In this document: in pieces, positions 31,534-43,388 of the stretch
Layout: each line of letters opens with the position of its first letter
Position numbering within the stretch: position 1 is the first letter of the stretch
Source: Tetracentron sinense
Taxonomy: Eukaryota; Streptophyta; Magnoliopsida; Trochodendrales; Trochodendraceae
Direction: 5' to 3'
DNA length: 64,000 nucleotides
Assembly (NCBI GenBank): GCA_015143295.1
Contig: CM026568.1
Coordinates: forward strand, 15,568,607-15,632,606
Position numbers and translations under genes: made by a program
Notes under the pieces: generated by a model
The model's database searches: none
Told to the model about the DNA's origin: nothing
Seen by the model: the letters and a program-made list of their open reading frames with translations, nothing else

Positions 31534-32006
31534 AAGGCTCCTGACATATCTATATAAGGTTTTAGAGTTTGTACAATTTTTCGAAAATATCGTGTGATAT
31601 ATCCGAAATATTGCACGATATTTCGGATATACCGTGCGATATTTTTTTAAACACTTTTTTTTTGTTGCATTTTTGCTTTGGGTATGAGAGAAGCTCATTG
31701 CCTTTATCTTATTTACATAAAATATCATGTAAGTAAATGATTCATTTACTTAAGATATTTATGAAGGCTTCTGACATATCTATATAAGGTATTAGATTTT
31801 GTACCATTTTTTGAAAATATCGTGTGATATATCCGAAATATTGCATGATATTTCGGATATACCGTGCGATATTTTTTTAAACACTTTTTTTTTTTTTGCA
31901 TTTTTTCACCGGGCTTTGGGTATGAGAGTGAAGTTCATTGCCTTACTCTATCTTATTTACATAAAATATCATGTAAGTAAATGATTCATTTACTTAAGAT
32001 ATTTAT
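31534..32006. repeat. Two 230-bp tandem repeats with internal palindromes
   Basis: Copies start at 31534 and 31764. Each contains GATATATCCGAAATAT and ATATTTCGGATATACC around a 6-bp spacer, i.e. a hairpin with 16-bp arms, followed by AAACAC and a T run. Confidence 0.85.
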
Positions 32007-32987
32007 ATGTAAATAAGGTTATACCCCCATTTAAGTTCAATAAAAATTATCTTAGATCCAAATTTCTGAAGAATAAAAAGTCAACTTTCCAGTTCAAGAA
32101 CAAAATTCGTTTTTAGCGTCTTTTTCAAAATTTCAACTTTAAAATGCTAATGTATTTCTCAAATCTTTAATTTAATAAATTTTATCATATCAAAACATTA
32201 TTAAAACCTAAAAGTTCAGTGAAAAAAGTCTTATAGTTTAGTCTTCAAAAATATTTTTATTTATAGGGTCAACAAGTCAGAAAAAGACTTGAATTCAAGC
32301 TTTAGAAAAAAAATTTAAACATATTATGGGTACCCTCTATTTAAAATACTCCCAAATTTAAATTCCAAAAGAATGATATAGATATGTTTCTGGTTATGAG
32401 TATGGAGGTGTACAACCTGTCAACCGTATGTGGCAGTTCCAGTGATAATTGTGCTCTCGGGAACATAGCTATGCGCAGTCAGAGGGCCAATATCAATATG
32501 GATATGCTTCTGGATGAGTCGTATGGATAGGGGTATGGTCCGTATGGAGGTGTACAACCTCATGTTCTAGCATTGGTGTATTGCTACATCTTGGACCAGA
32601 TGATTACTAGCGTTATGTACGTGAGTATACATCATGGTTTTATCATCAGATGAATTGGGCACAATATTGTACTTATTTAGAGAACCAATACTATCGTCAG
32701 CTTAGCCAGGATAGATAACTTTGACCCTTCGCGTAACTACATGTGGCTGTGAGCTTGTGATTGTAGTTGTTGAGGTTGGATACTTGAAAATTTACTCGGA
32801 AATGCCATTGTTGATGTATTAACTATTATGTATGAAACTGATTGTATTTGAGTTAATTGTTATGCTTGATTGAGAAATGAATAAATTTTTTTTTATGTAA
32901 GTTACATTAATATTAGTGAATCATACATTGTCGTCAACGTCAGCGCACATATTTGGCCCCCTTCTCATTGTATCTCTTATATACATT

Positions 32988-35773
32988 CATAGTTGTCAAG
33001 GTGACTTGAGGTGATGATGCAAGAGCATATTAATATTATGTTGACTAAAAGAGCTTGTGTCTTAGTCTTGAAACTGGTCAAAGTAATAGTAAAGTCAAAT
33101 GGTCAAAGTAATGGTAAAGTCAAATAGTCAAAGTATGGGAGACATAAAGTCAATATTTCTAGAAGATGTAGGAACTTAGGAAATTATAGTCATTTCTAGA
33201 AGAGTGTCTAGAAGATGTAGGAGCTTGGGAAGGTGTAGTAGTTTCTAGAAGAATCATGGTTTAAAATATCGATACGTATCGATCGATACGGGCCGATACA
33301 TATCCTATTTGGAGCTACCCGATACATTGTTACGCTGGAAAAAAAACTTCACTGTATCGGGCCGATACAGGCTCGATACACTCGATACGGGGATTTTTCA
33401 GTTAATTTTTTTTCTCCTTCTATTTCCACTAGGATCCACAATACAGATTTGATACACATAATTTATTTACATAATATATTATTTAAGTAAATGATTTTAA
33501 CTTGATTTTACTTTCATTTACTTTAGATATTAATATGTAAATAAGGTTATCCCCTGGTTATGATGCCCTAGCCCAGTCCTATTTATCAGGAGCCACTAGT
33601 TATGATGCTTCAGCCCAACCCTACTTATCAGGAGCCACCTAGTTATGATGCTCAGTCCCAGTCTTTGACTGACAGTTATGGACAGATCACGACTCAGCAA
33701 ACAGACATATGTACAAATGTATTTGAGCATGTACCGCACGATGATGACTTGGACACAGTGACGTCATCATATCTGGACCATTCATAATGTATCACTCTAC
33801 TCAATTCCTGATCCCACAATGGTAGAGTATGAGCCGGCACAAAGCTCAATGTGGTATTGAGCTTCTATCATGTATGTAATTTGATTTGTGAATACAAGGG
33901 TTTATGTATTTTCATATTTTGATTTATGAATGCAAGTGAGCTTCTATCACTTGGTTAAGTAACTATGATTTGTATTTTCATAAATATTTATCAGCGCGTA
34001 TGCCTTTTTTAACTTATAAATTTGTTAACTCTCGTATGTGTGATTATAAATGTAGTTGGAGGCCTTCATTTAGTTTGTTTTTAGTTTATATTTGCATTAA
34101 AAGAGGTTTTATGCAAGGTATCCAGGTTTTTCCTTGCATATCCAAGCTTTTTTTAGCGTATCATGAATTTTTTCGTCGTATCCAACCGATACGCCGATAC
34201 GTATCCTGTTTTGAACTTACCGATACGGCGACCGATACCGATATTTTGAACCATGAGAAGAATGTCTAGAAAGTTCAAAAGTTAAGTCTAGATCTTGTAA
34301 GCATTTAATGTTTCTAGAAAGTTCCAAAAGGTCTATAAATAGCGATGTACTCATGACATTTGGGACATGAATGAACTTAGCTTTGAGTTATCTATTCCAT
34401 ATCATCTAGATATCTTCTAGATTCTCTAATCTAGTCCTTCCTTCACTCACTTCCTTGAATCACAACAAGTTTACTTAGTTTATTTGTTGGCTGATTTTCT
34501 CTTTTGCTGCGTCAAGTGACATACCCAATAAATGCCTGGGGCGGTAGCTTGAGGCGCTTGAGATGTTGCCTGATGAATTTTTTGTTGCAAACCCCCTCCC
34601 CCCATAGGAGATCTATGTATGGTGCATTTCCATGAATAAGAGGCCCTACAATTCATATAAATTGCAACATTTCCATTGTCATGATGCACTTTGATAGAAT
34701 TATCCTTGAAGATAGTTCTAGGAATAATAGAAGGAGATTTTCAAGTGTTTAGAATAAAATAAAAAGGGAACAAAAAAAATAAAGTCTACAATGGATTTCG
34801 AAAGGAGGAGAGGAGATTATGAGGGATAAAAAATAGAAAAAAACAACAGTCACAAACGAGAGAGAAGGGGGAAGGAAAGGGGAGATGAGAGTTTTGGGGG
34901 TCCTAGAAGGAATTTGGGGCCTTTAAAGGCCTTTTTTTCCTTATTATTAGACCGCCTGACCACAGTTGTATGTCTGGTCTCATAGGCGACGCCTTTAAGA
35001 ACCTTGCATAAAACAAATAAGGACCCTATGGTCCCCACAAGCAAAGGGAGAGAGAGAAAGAGACCAATTGGTCCACTTGAGCGAGAAAGACGACAGGTTA
35101 ACATGAGGGAACCTGCTTGACATTGTTCATCGCTTCTTTCTTCATTGGATTTATAAACCATAGTTGCAGGGAAGCTATGTACAAGGTGAGAAGCTTGTTT
35201 CCTATACTCGCTTCTTAGAAAGCTCACTTTTAAGTTCTATCATGTCCCGTTTAGTGGTCAAAGGGGGCTATATATATCTAGGAAGTGATGGGATAGACCT
35301 GAGTCTAAAGCCTACGACATATATCCTACGACATAGATCCTAAGCAAGTATTGTTGAATTGAAACCTAAGGCACCTACTTCCCTACAAATATCTCATGGA
35401 AAATAAAATTTAAGGTTTGGTTGACCATCTTTAATATAATGGGAATGAGGCACCTATATATCATTTCCCATCTTCCATTTTCAAAAGTTTTTTTTAGCCT
35501 CGCTTTTCGCTGCTTGCTTTCGCTTTCCATCTCGTTTTCGCTTCTCAGTTTGGTAACTATAATACAAACCCTAACACATTATATGGTAAAAGACATGATA
35601 ATTATAAAAAAAAAAAGCATTTTTTGGTTTAGCAAACTACCATGTTCAAATAAAATAAATTTTATATAGTTAAACAATAATAATATTACATATTTTAGAT
35701 TTTTTAATGATGACCGCCTAGGCGGTTAGTCGTGGCGACCAGGCGCCTGAGGCAAAGCCTTTATACAACTATG
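32988..35773. mobile_element. hAT-type DNA transposon
   Basis: 2786 bp bounded by a perfect 8-bp target duplication TATACATT (32980-32987 and 35774-35781). The terminal inverted repeat is CATAGTTGT at both ends. Eight-base duplications are characteristic of hAT. No intact transposase was seen, so it is non-autonomous or dead. A block near 35490-35562 is the reverse complement of the CATAGTTAC...GAGAAGCGA motif found again at 51091. Confidence 0.85.
33255..34255. mobile_element. Nested hAT element with CGATACG-rich termini
   Basis: 1001 bp. The 8-bp target duplication AGAAGAAT is perfect (33247-33254 and 34256-34263). The terminal repeat CATGGTTTAAAATATCG pairs with CATGGTTCAAAATATCG. Subterminal regions are dense in GATACG palindromes. 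A 61-codon ORF at 33602-33787, rich in Gln, Pro and Tyr, is probably a transposase tail remnant. Confidence 0.88.
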
Positions 35774-35994
35774 TATACATTATTGTTTTTTTTTAAATTT
35801 TTGATTCTCATATGTATATTAATATCTATTTTATCATTTTCTGAAGTTTCATTGATATTTTTCCATGTTTTATTTTTATTTTTTCAATTTTTTCCTCCAC
35901 GTGTGACATTGTTACCGTGATATCGATATATCCTGCGATATATCTTTTTTCTACAGCTCGACATGTCATGTGATATCGACATTCAGAACTTATA

Positions 35995-36496
35995 CCAATT
36001 TAACGCTTCTTATCGTGGAACAAAATATGTGCAATGGCTGCAATGCCCAAGTTATGTCTAATGTTATATGTGAATCTCCATGGACCAGGTCTGCTAAAGA
36101 TATGAAGTTGGAATACTCTTGCTCAACTTCTAATGGGCCATCGATGGAAGCTCTAAATATACAAATGCTTTTCAAAGGGGCAAGTGCCATTAACAATAGA
36201 ATCAGATTCCAACTATACTGCCCAAAAAGAAAAGAAAAATATATTATGAATTATGATTGACATTGACTTCTAACTTTCAAAATAAAGGAAAGTTGTCTCA
36301 GTTAAAAACTATCAAAATTTCAATATAAACCAAATAAAGTATAAATTTTGGACAAATAATCATTTCTTAATAAAAAAAAGCTTTAAGAAGTGTATGGCTT
36401 TCTTCTTTTTATATCTAGTTTACAATTATATCGTTAAGTTCATTATATGTATTCTATCACACCACTAAGTATGAGGGTGTCTTTTGTTCATTTCAG
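35995..36496. other. Unclassified end of intron 3
   Basis: Two opposing short ORFs (35970-36260 + and 35990-36196 -) with no recognised family. The acceptor TTCATTTCAG ends at 36496. Confidence 0.4.
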
Positions 36497-36609
36497 ATCA
36501 AGATTCTGTTCGGTTATTGGCTGTAGAAGGTTGCACAGCTCTTGGAAAGTTGTTGGAACCCCAAGACTGTGTAGCACATATTCTCCCCGTCATTGTTAAT
36601 TTCTCCCAG
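36497..36609 (+). CDS. PP2AA: PP2A-A, third coding exon (residues 214-251)
   Basis: It reads (D)QDSVRLLAVEGCTALGKLLEPQDCVAHILPVIVNFSQ. 113 nt; the split Asp codon is completed by the first two bases. It ends at CAG before GTACAC, phase 0. It forms the HEAT repeat around VRLLAVEGCTALGKLL. Conserved and intact, but too short to stand out in an ORF scan. Confidence 0.96.
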
Positions 36610-38514
36610 GTACACCCATCACAGATGCAAATGTTGTTTTAATCTTACTTAGTTAGGCCTGCTTATGGAGCTTTTATCATATCTCTAGCAGTTCAGATGT
36701 GTTACTTTCTAAGATCTGGTGAGACATGCATTGTGAAATCTCGCAGATATTTATATATTTACTTTTCATCGTCAAGCAATGAGAATATTATTCAAAGCGA
36801 GGTAGAATACAAAAGCACTCTCAAAAGGGAAATAAGACAAAAATTACAATGCCATCACAGTGCCACTATAAAGAGCAATCCAATCAACCCCCTTTTAGCC
36901 CTTGGGTGAGCTAAATCATTCACTAGCCTTGGAATCCATGAGAACTAGATATTCATCTGGATAATTAATAATCAAGTGACGAATTTCTGTATGAGCATTG
37001 GCCATTGAGTAGTTCCACAGCCTTCTCTCATTGCCCACCTCCCACATTTTGAATAGAAAACAAGGCTGGAAGCCTTTTAGAACCACAAATTGCGATATGG
37101 GAGGTGTTATTGTGATCTCTGATAGTCTCGGGTTGAGATATTCTATGAAGCCCTATCATGTATAGAATTATACTGTAGTTGCATGATTATTGGATGTTAT
37201 TTTGAGTGCCAATGTATTTCATATGCCCATAAGCAAGCTGTTTTACACTTTTTTTTTTGGGGGGGGGGGGGGAAGGTGAGTATTTTGAGTTTTGTGTGTG
37301 GAATCGTTTCTTTCAATATTTCTCGAGGTTTCTGAAAAATTTCATGTTTTTCTTATTTTTCCCAATAAACATTATGGCATATTGTAAATGTCCTGTAAAA
37401 TGAAATTTAAAACCTTGGGAATTAAGTCACACCTTGCATCTGAGACTTTAGTGCAGCACCTTGGGAATTAAGTCTCCCAAAATTTTTTGATTAGGGATTT
37501 CATGTGTTCATTTTCATCATAATTTATTAATGTCGTTTGATCATATCAATTTCATTGATTTTAATGATATTTTTAATGACAAGGTCGATCATGCTTGCTG
37601 GTTTCATCTTTTTGTGATTGAGAGGTCTATGGTATTTTTATGAAAAATTGGTTATCCTTGACTATTTTGCTTGCGTGAATGTGGTTGTATGCATTTGCGC
37701 TTCTTTTGTTACTACATTTATTCTGTCACTACTGTAAAGTTTACTTAAAGTATTTTGTAGATGATGTTGAGGTTGCCAATATTTGAGGATATGTTAATTG
37801 AAAGCATTTTTTTAATACGACTTTATATTTCCCTTCAACTTTCTATGGTCCAACCATGATGCTTGAGGGTTCTCTCATGGACAGTCCTTTGCTGTTGGTG
37901 TACTACTATAGTGTAGCATGATAGGTAGAAAAATATATACTTATTTTGCTTGGATGAATGTACTGATTTATCTGGGACAAACACGCCTGGGTTTGTCCCA
38001 GTGGTAGTGTATCTCCCTTTGGGGAGGAATGACTCGTGTTCGAGTCCTGGTGTGGCTGTTGAGTACCACCCTTGAGTTCTAACCCACCTAACCCCCAATC
38101 CTGACATAGATAGATAAATGATATAGCTGATTACCAAAAAAAAAGTATTACACTAGGAGAAATTTAGGCAGATATGGGTTTTTTGGCCATGAAAACATGT
38201 CAGCTGATCTGTATTTTAGTATGAATTTGACAAGACCCAGATCAGCCTAAAAATTTTAAAACCGGCAATCCAGTGATTTGGGTTTCCTATTCGATGCAAA
38301 TATTCCATGGGTCTGTGTATTCCTCTTTAAAGAGAATCATATGGTTAAGCCGTTGAGGACTTTTATACTATGTAGTTTAGGGTCACAAGTTTCTTTGGCT
38401 GACACATAGTCCAGAAGAAAGATATTAGAATGATGTTTGGAAGTGTGTGAAATCTGGTATAATATTGCTGATTCTGTAAGATCTTATACCTGCTTTGTTT
38501 TTTCTTTTGAACAG
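36610..38514 (+). other. PP2A-A intron 4
   Basis: 1905 bp. It has a G run at 37259-37272, a LINE-3'UTR-like block at 36745-37080 (uncertain), and a SINE at about 37985-38148. The acceptor TTTTGAACAG ends at 38514. Confidence 0.85.
37985..38148 (+). mobile_element. tRNA-derived SINE
   Basis: It contains a TGGTAGTG A-box-like segment and GTTCGAGTCC, a good Pol III B box (GGTTCGANNCC type), about 40 bp downstream. It ends with GCTGATTACC and nine A. That combination is diagnostic of a plant SINE. Its exact 5' end and target duplication were not resolved. Confidence 0.7.
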
Positions 38515-38594
38515 GATAAGTCTTGGCGTGTTCGTTACATGGTTGCAAATCAATTATATGAGCTTTGTGAAGCTGTGGGGCCTGAGCCGACGAA
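38515..38594 (+). CDS. PP2AA: PP2A-A, fourth coding exon (residues 252-278)
   Basis: It reads DKSWRVRYMVANQLYELCEAVGPEPT plus two bases of Lys. 80 nt, ends in phase 2 before GTAATT. The SWRVRYMVA motif is a signature HEAT helix of PP2A-A. Confidence 0.95.
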
Positions 38595-38739
38595 GTAATT
38601 CTCTGTGCTTGTGAAAAGATTCCATGTTCCCTCATTTCTGTTATATAGCTGCCTGTTCTACTGTTCTACTGTTTTATTAAGTTATTGTGCATTCTTTCAT
38701 TTTTTTTCCTCTCACAAGTCATCTTTTGGCTCTGAAGAG

Positions 38740-38910
38740 GAATGTTCCAAGAAAGAACCCAAACATGTCTCTGGTTCGGGCTTGTAGGGAGCTGCTGGCT
38801 AGGCTATGGGAATGTAGACTTTCACATACGTTTGGAGAAGGGAAACAGGCTTCTGATTGGTTGTCCAATCATGGTTTAAACGTCCCTTTTGGCCTAACCA
38901 TTTAAAACAT
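38740..38910 (+). pseudogene. LINE RNase H-like fragment
   Basis: SLVRACRELLARLWECRLSHTFGEGKQASDWLSNHGL matches the C-terminal RNase H end of plant LINEs (SHVFREGN.VADWLA pattern). Isolated fragment. Confidence 0.65.
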
Positions 38911-40475
38911 ATCTTACAAAGTCTAGCTAACAATATAACATATAATCATGGTCAATGCTTTATCATAAATAAACATATTTTACAGTTCATTTGCGAAAAC
39001 ATGTAAACATAACATCATCCATGACATATAAGACTTGTGACTTGTGAGGACATGTAAGACTTGTGCATATTCATGTTAGTTCTTGTAATCATATGTATCA
39101 ATGCATGTAAGATGATTTGGGAACGCCTGTAACATGAAAGATCCCAATGACATGTAACATGAATAATTCCTCCATGACATGTAACAAGATAATCTTGTGC
39201 TTCGAGCCTTGGACTTGTGCTTGGGCTTGTGAGACATGTGCTTATAATACCTATCATGCGGTGAGACATGTGCTTGAGTGTCATGACCAACTTTCATCTA
39301 GGTTATCCCTAAGGTTCCGATATCAACACATCGAATTCCACCAAAGCCACCCATATAGCTAAGGTTAGCGGATTGAGGGCCTTGATATCATACTCTTTAA
39401 GTATTCGCCTCTCCGAAATTCAACCAGTCGATATATATGCATAAATAGGCATAATTTATATGGAAGTCATATAAGAATACTTTATCATACAAGGAATTAA
39501 GTCATAATTAACATCATAGGAAATCCAGATTTAATCATCATCCAACTAAATTCCTCTTCATGTTCATACATACGCCCATCTCCGGAAATCATTCTTTCCA
39601 TCAAGTTCAATCATATATGCATAAGATTTCCAGAAAACAATTTTAATATCAAGTCTATACATCAATAAAATCCTCAATCCATTATCATAACATCAATAAT
39701 AATTCCCATCTTCCTTAATCCATTCATAATCATGAACACAAAATCCTCTTGAAATCATGCAAACCCTAACCTTATCATAATCATCTTGGCATAAAACATA
39801 TAAGCATAACTTTCCAAATCTTAAAATCATAATATCATACGTATTATTAGGTTAGAACGGTGTATGTTATCTTCCTTAAGTTCCTTGATCGCTTCCCTAT
39901 GATCGAATCGCTTTAGAATGGCCTTGGAGACGATCTCCAAGCTTCTCCTTGAGCTGAAAACCCTCTTGCAAAGCCTTGCAAAACTCTATCTGAGATTTCA
40001 ATCTCTTAAAGTGATTGAAACCCTAAAACTCACGAGCTTAAGGTCTTTATATAGGTTACAGAGTCCTTTGAAAGCTTCCAATTACGAAATCCTAATCAAA
40101 TTAGGAGTTTTTGGGCAAAATTAGCCGCGGGCGATCGACTGGTATAAAGGGTGGTCGACCGGGAATAGGCGCAGTCGACCGGTCCTTTGGGCTGTCACTG
40201 CCCCTTTTCCCCATACAAAATTGCACTTGTGTCGGTCGACTGGTTTTGGGTGCGGTCAACCAGTGTACTATGTTTTTCCACACTTTGGGCATTTTTTCCC
40301 TTTTAACTCTTAACCAATCATCATAATGTAAGTTTAACCATAGTTAAACATCAAATGATATTACATAAACATATTTATACATAAATTGACTTTGATTGAA
40401 ATTAATTGAGCAAAATTTCCAGATTTCATTCATTGTGCACAAGATTCAAGGGCAATCTAGTTTTGGGTCTCTACA
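38911..40475 (-). repeat. LTR with GTCGAC palindrome array
   Basis: The minus-strand start TGTAGAGACCC is at 40475. Five GTCGAC-type sites lie at 40131-40262. A TATA box (CTATATAAAG on the minus strand) lies near 40050, followed by a leader with GGGTTTC. It is similar to the + strand LTR at 16172-17215. The left boundary is approximate and no internal element sequence is attached, so it may be a solo LTR. Confidence 0.6.
40131..40262 (-). promoter_or_regulatory. GTCGAC-type palindrome array, 3 + 2 sites
   Basis: TCGA centres are at 40135, 40155 and 40175, then 40236 and 40256 (the last decayed to TCAA). The spacing within clusters is exactly 20 bp and the gap is 61 bp. The array lies about 80 bp upstream of the LTR TATA box on the minus strand. 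Confidence 0.7.
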
Positions 40476-40655
40476 AGACCTCTTGTGGGCAGAGACATGT
40501 TGCATTGCACTTTTCCTATTTTCTTCACTCAATAGATAGGAGTACACTTGATTGAGTGAGGGATGGGTCTCTCTACTCAACACTTGGACCTGAGATTGCT
40601 CATACTCAGGAGTTAGTTAGATCAGCCACGAATTCAAAGATTCGATTCCGTTACA

Positions 40656-41186
40656 TCATTTTTTTTTTACTTCCTTGGTATCCTCGGGGTTGGAGAGTTT
40701 AAGATCTTGATAGTGATCCAACTCTTCCCACATCTTCCTCATCTGAGAGAAGTAGGTAGCGAGAGTCTTATCTCCTTGTCGTAACTTGCAAATACTCTGT
40801 TGCAATTGATAAAAACGTGCCGTATTCCCCACTTGGGAATATGTCTGATCCACAGCCTTCCATAGGTCCTTGGCAGTGTGTAAGAACAATAAACCACCAC
40901 TGATTTTATGGCTCCATTGAGTGAAGGAGCCATGACATAACAATAGAATTCTCAGAACTTTACTTCTCGTAGTCATCGGAGGATTTGTCGGGTTCGGCTA
41001 CCTTCCCAGTATTATAACTCATTTCCCTCTCCCATTGATGTATAGCTTGGCCGATTGGGACCATGCCAAGTAGTTGACTCCATTTAATGGAACAATAGTA
41101 ATCCTTTGATTAGGGACATCAACGCTATGTCCACTCGACCCAAGTGTAGGGTTTGCCAAAGAGGAAGTTACTTCCGACATACTTCA
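40656..41186 (-). pseudogene. Copia Gag fragment
   Basis: Starts MSEVTSSLANPTLGSS at 41183. It reads ITIVPLNGVNYLAWSQSA, then (after frame breaks near 41010) KISGGLLFLHTAKDLWKAVDQTYSQVGNTARFYQLQQSI and YFSQMRKMWEELDHYQD. This is typical N-terminal Gag of Tork/Retrofit-like copia (UBN2 family). It stops at a run of A on the minus strand (40661-40670), where relatives continue. Confidence 0.82.
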
Positions 41187-42372
41187 ATCTTCAAAAAATC
41201 TAGCAACAACCAACAACACACTTCAAATCAAGCACTACACTTCGCCTCAAGAAGTACACACTCCTAAACAAAAACTCAAACATCTTCTAGGTTTAAAACA
41301 AACACTATACTTCAAAAACACACTTTAAATCATCAAAACAAACACCAACCAAACTGAGGGAGTCAAATACAGTCATATGTAAGCTGTTCCAATCCCAAAC
41401 AGGTCATCTCATCCTTGTCCGTACTTTGTACGGCTGAAGCACAAAAAACTCCAAGTGGCAGCCTATATAGTATACCCTCTTAAAACCGTCATAGTTACCT
41501 CAAATCAATGTTGTTCAGCAAGATACCACTTCCAAAGGGTAGGAAAGAAAAAAACGAACCAAGAGGGAGTGATTTTTTCACCAAAAGACAGCTCAGTGAG
41601 TAGTAGATGAAGATCATTCACTTGAGTTATTTTCTGGATTTTTTCCCCATTTTTTGTAAAATCCTCATAGAATCTTGAGTAAATATCCAAATCACATGAA
41701 ATAGGGCTCAAAAAATTCAGAAAAATGAGCTCTACTAAACCATACCTTTAAACAACCAAGCTCATACTCCTGGTCCGTATGCCTGGTTTAACCATACAGA
41801 TGGTGACGTCACCATAGTTGAGTCCCTCCTTTGGTTGGTTGCTTTTACTTTAAATGAACTCATTGGACCTTTGGTTGTGCCCTGATAGTTTGATACCAAG
41901 TTGGAATCCAAGAACTAGGATTTGTATGAGAGAAGAAGAGGAAAAGAAGAAGAGAAGTAGGAAGAATAGAGAGTGCTTAATACTTAAGCCTCCTCTTCTA
42001 CTATTATATATATATGAGATGGATTATAAGACTACATAAATGCTCTTACTAACAAAGAGGAAATAAGGGCCTAATATAAGTGAAGAGTGAAGACATAAAT
42101 GCCCTCTCACTACAACATAACATAACAATATTCTCACCACCACCCCTCACCCACCTCCCACCAAATGCCGCTGCCGCCACTACCACCACCACCACCACCA
42201 CCACCAACACCCACCATCACCCCCACCACCTACCACCACTCCCCATCCGCCCGCCCACCCACCCACCCACCCACCACAACTCAGCATCACCCCCACAATA
42301 TACAAAGAAACAAATCACTATTGACATGAATGATGGAATCCCAACTAGAAGTGATGCAACCCAAAAATGACA
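40656..42372 (-). mobile_element. 3'-truncated copia element (5' LTR, PBS, gag)
   Basis: Reading leftward: LTR 41902-42372 (471 bp, TG...CA ends), primer site TGGTATCAAAC at 41888-41898, leader of about 700 bp, then partial gag. There is no pol and no 3' LTR. The LTR contains a CCA/CCAC simple repeat (42170-42290), which makes a spurious His/Pro/Thr ORF. Confidence 0.7.
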
Positions 42373-43054
42373 AAATTTGGTGTGACAAACAGATTCACGG
42401 AAAAGAGGTCGTTGTTTCTCAAATCCTGGGGATTTGTCAGTTGACTTAAAAAAGCCATAATGTTTTTCTCAAATATCCAACTGAGAAACCGTTAGAATGT
42501 ATTTTTTGAGATCTACAATAGCCAGTTTGTCGAGATTCTTATGTTTTGGGCATCAAAATAGGGTTAGAAGTTTTGATGTAAAATTAGTGACGCAAATAAG
42601 GTTTTTTTAAAAAAGATATTTTAAAATTTTACTTATCTTATATGTATGGTTGAGAACTTGAGATTACTTCCTTAGTCTTTTAAGTTAGATTTTAGGGTTT
42701 TATTTAATTATAATAGTTGTTATGAGAACATTGTTAGGAGCTTTATATTAGACTTTTGAGATTTATTGGCTGAAGGTTATGCCTTAAGCTTTTGAATTCC
42801 TTTGTGAACTTCTGGGTTGCTTGGGTTGGCACATTGTAGGATGTTTTTCCATGGTTTCCCTCTAAGAAACTTAGGCTTCGATGGTGATCGAGGTATTTTT
42901 TTTCCTTCACCAATCGGCATCATATTGTAGGTTATTGTCTTACATTAGTTGGTCTTAGAGTAGGATCTAGACATGGGAGAAAGATTCAAGTTTGGAAAAA
43001 TTCATGGAGGTTGAGTTTAGGACTGTGTGTGCAATCTTAGGAAGGATCACTAGC
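42373..43054. other. Unclassified intronic sequence
   Basis: AT-rich, no recognisable domain. Possibly decayed gypsy sequence leading into the protease scrap that follows. Confidence 0.35.
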
Positions 43055-43385
43055 ATTGTGATTGATGGAAATAGCAATGAGAATTATATTTCTCAAGAAG
43101 CAGTTCAAAAAATTAGTTAAGTTGGATGAGACTATGATTAGTAACAAAAAATAATTTTTTTAATTCAATATTCTATTGAGATATTTTATCGGGATGAAGC
43201 TTTGTGCATTGTCACTCCGATGGTGCGATGTAACATTATCTTGGGAGGACCATGGCTAGACAAAAGAGCATCTATATACAATACAACCCTGAGAAGCACA
43301 TCTACACATTTCAAAAAGATGAACGAAATCAACCTAGGGGGAAGGCTTCCAAAGACTATTCTTTCCATTACTGAAGTAGAGAAAT
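43055..43385 (+). pseudogene. Ty3/gypsy protease remnant
   Basis: VIDGNSNENYISQEAVQKI followed by ALCIVTPMVRCNIILGGPWLDKRASIYN corresponds to the retropepsin region of gypsy elements (IIDGGSCENVVS...DACHLLLGRPW). The middle is deleted and stops are present. Confidence 0.6.
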
Positions 43386-43388
43386 AGA

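Larger units (their letters stand above)
31478..35994. mobile_element. Outer hAT-like element (tentative)
   Basis: The left end CATGGTTCAAAATG (31478) matches the terminal motif of the inner element at 33255. The right end near 35994 reads GTTCTGAATGTCGATATC on the minus strand, a weaker match. The inside shares TTATTTACATAAAATAT and GTAAGTAAATGATT with the inner element. Degenerate Gly/Tyr/Gln-rich reading at 32380-32730 may be a transposase tail. No clean target duplication was found, so the right boundary is uncertain. Confidence 0.4.
31137..36496 (+). other. PP2A-A intron 3 with nested hAT elements
   Basis: 5360 bp, GT...AG. It holds an antisense LINE 3' end (31160-31477), an outer hAT-like element with tandem repeats (31478 to about 35994), a hAT with clear duplications (32988-35773), and a smaller hAT inside that (33255-34255). 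35995-36496 is unclassified. Confidence 0.85.

Noticed and set aside
33602..33787. 61-codon ORF rich in Gln, Pro and Tyr
   Set aside because: It lies inside the nested hAT element and is best read as a transposase tail remnant, not a host gene.
34850..35227. 125-codon minus-strand ORF
   Set aside because: It lies within hAT sequence, matches no known family and is low-complexity at its end.
37985..38148. A functional tRNA gene
   Set aside because: It has A- and B-box-like motifs but no cloverleaf that I can fold, and it ends in a retroposon tail. SINE is the better call.
42080..42370. 96-codon ORF rich in Thr, His and Pro
   Set aside because: It is produced by a CCA/CAC simple repeat inside a copia LTR.
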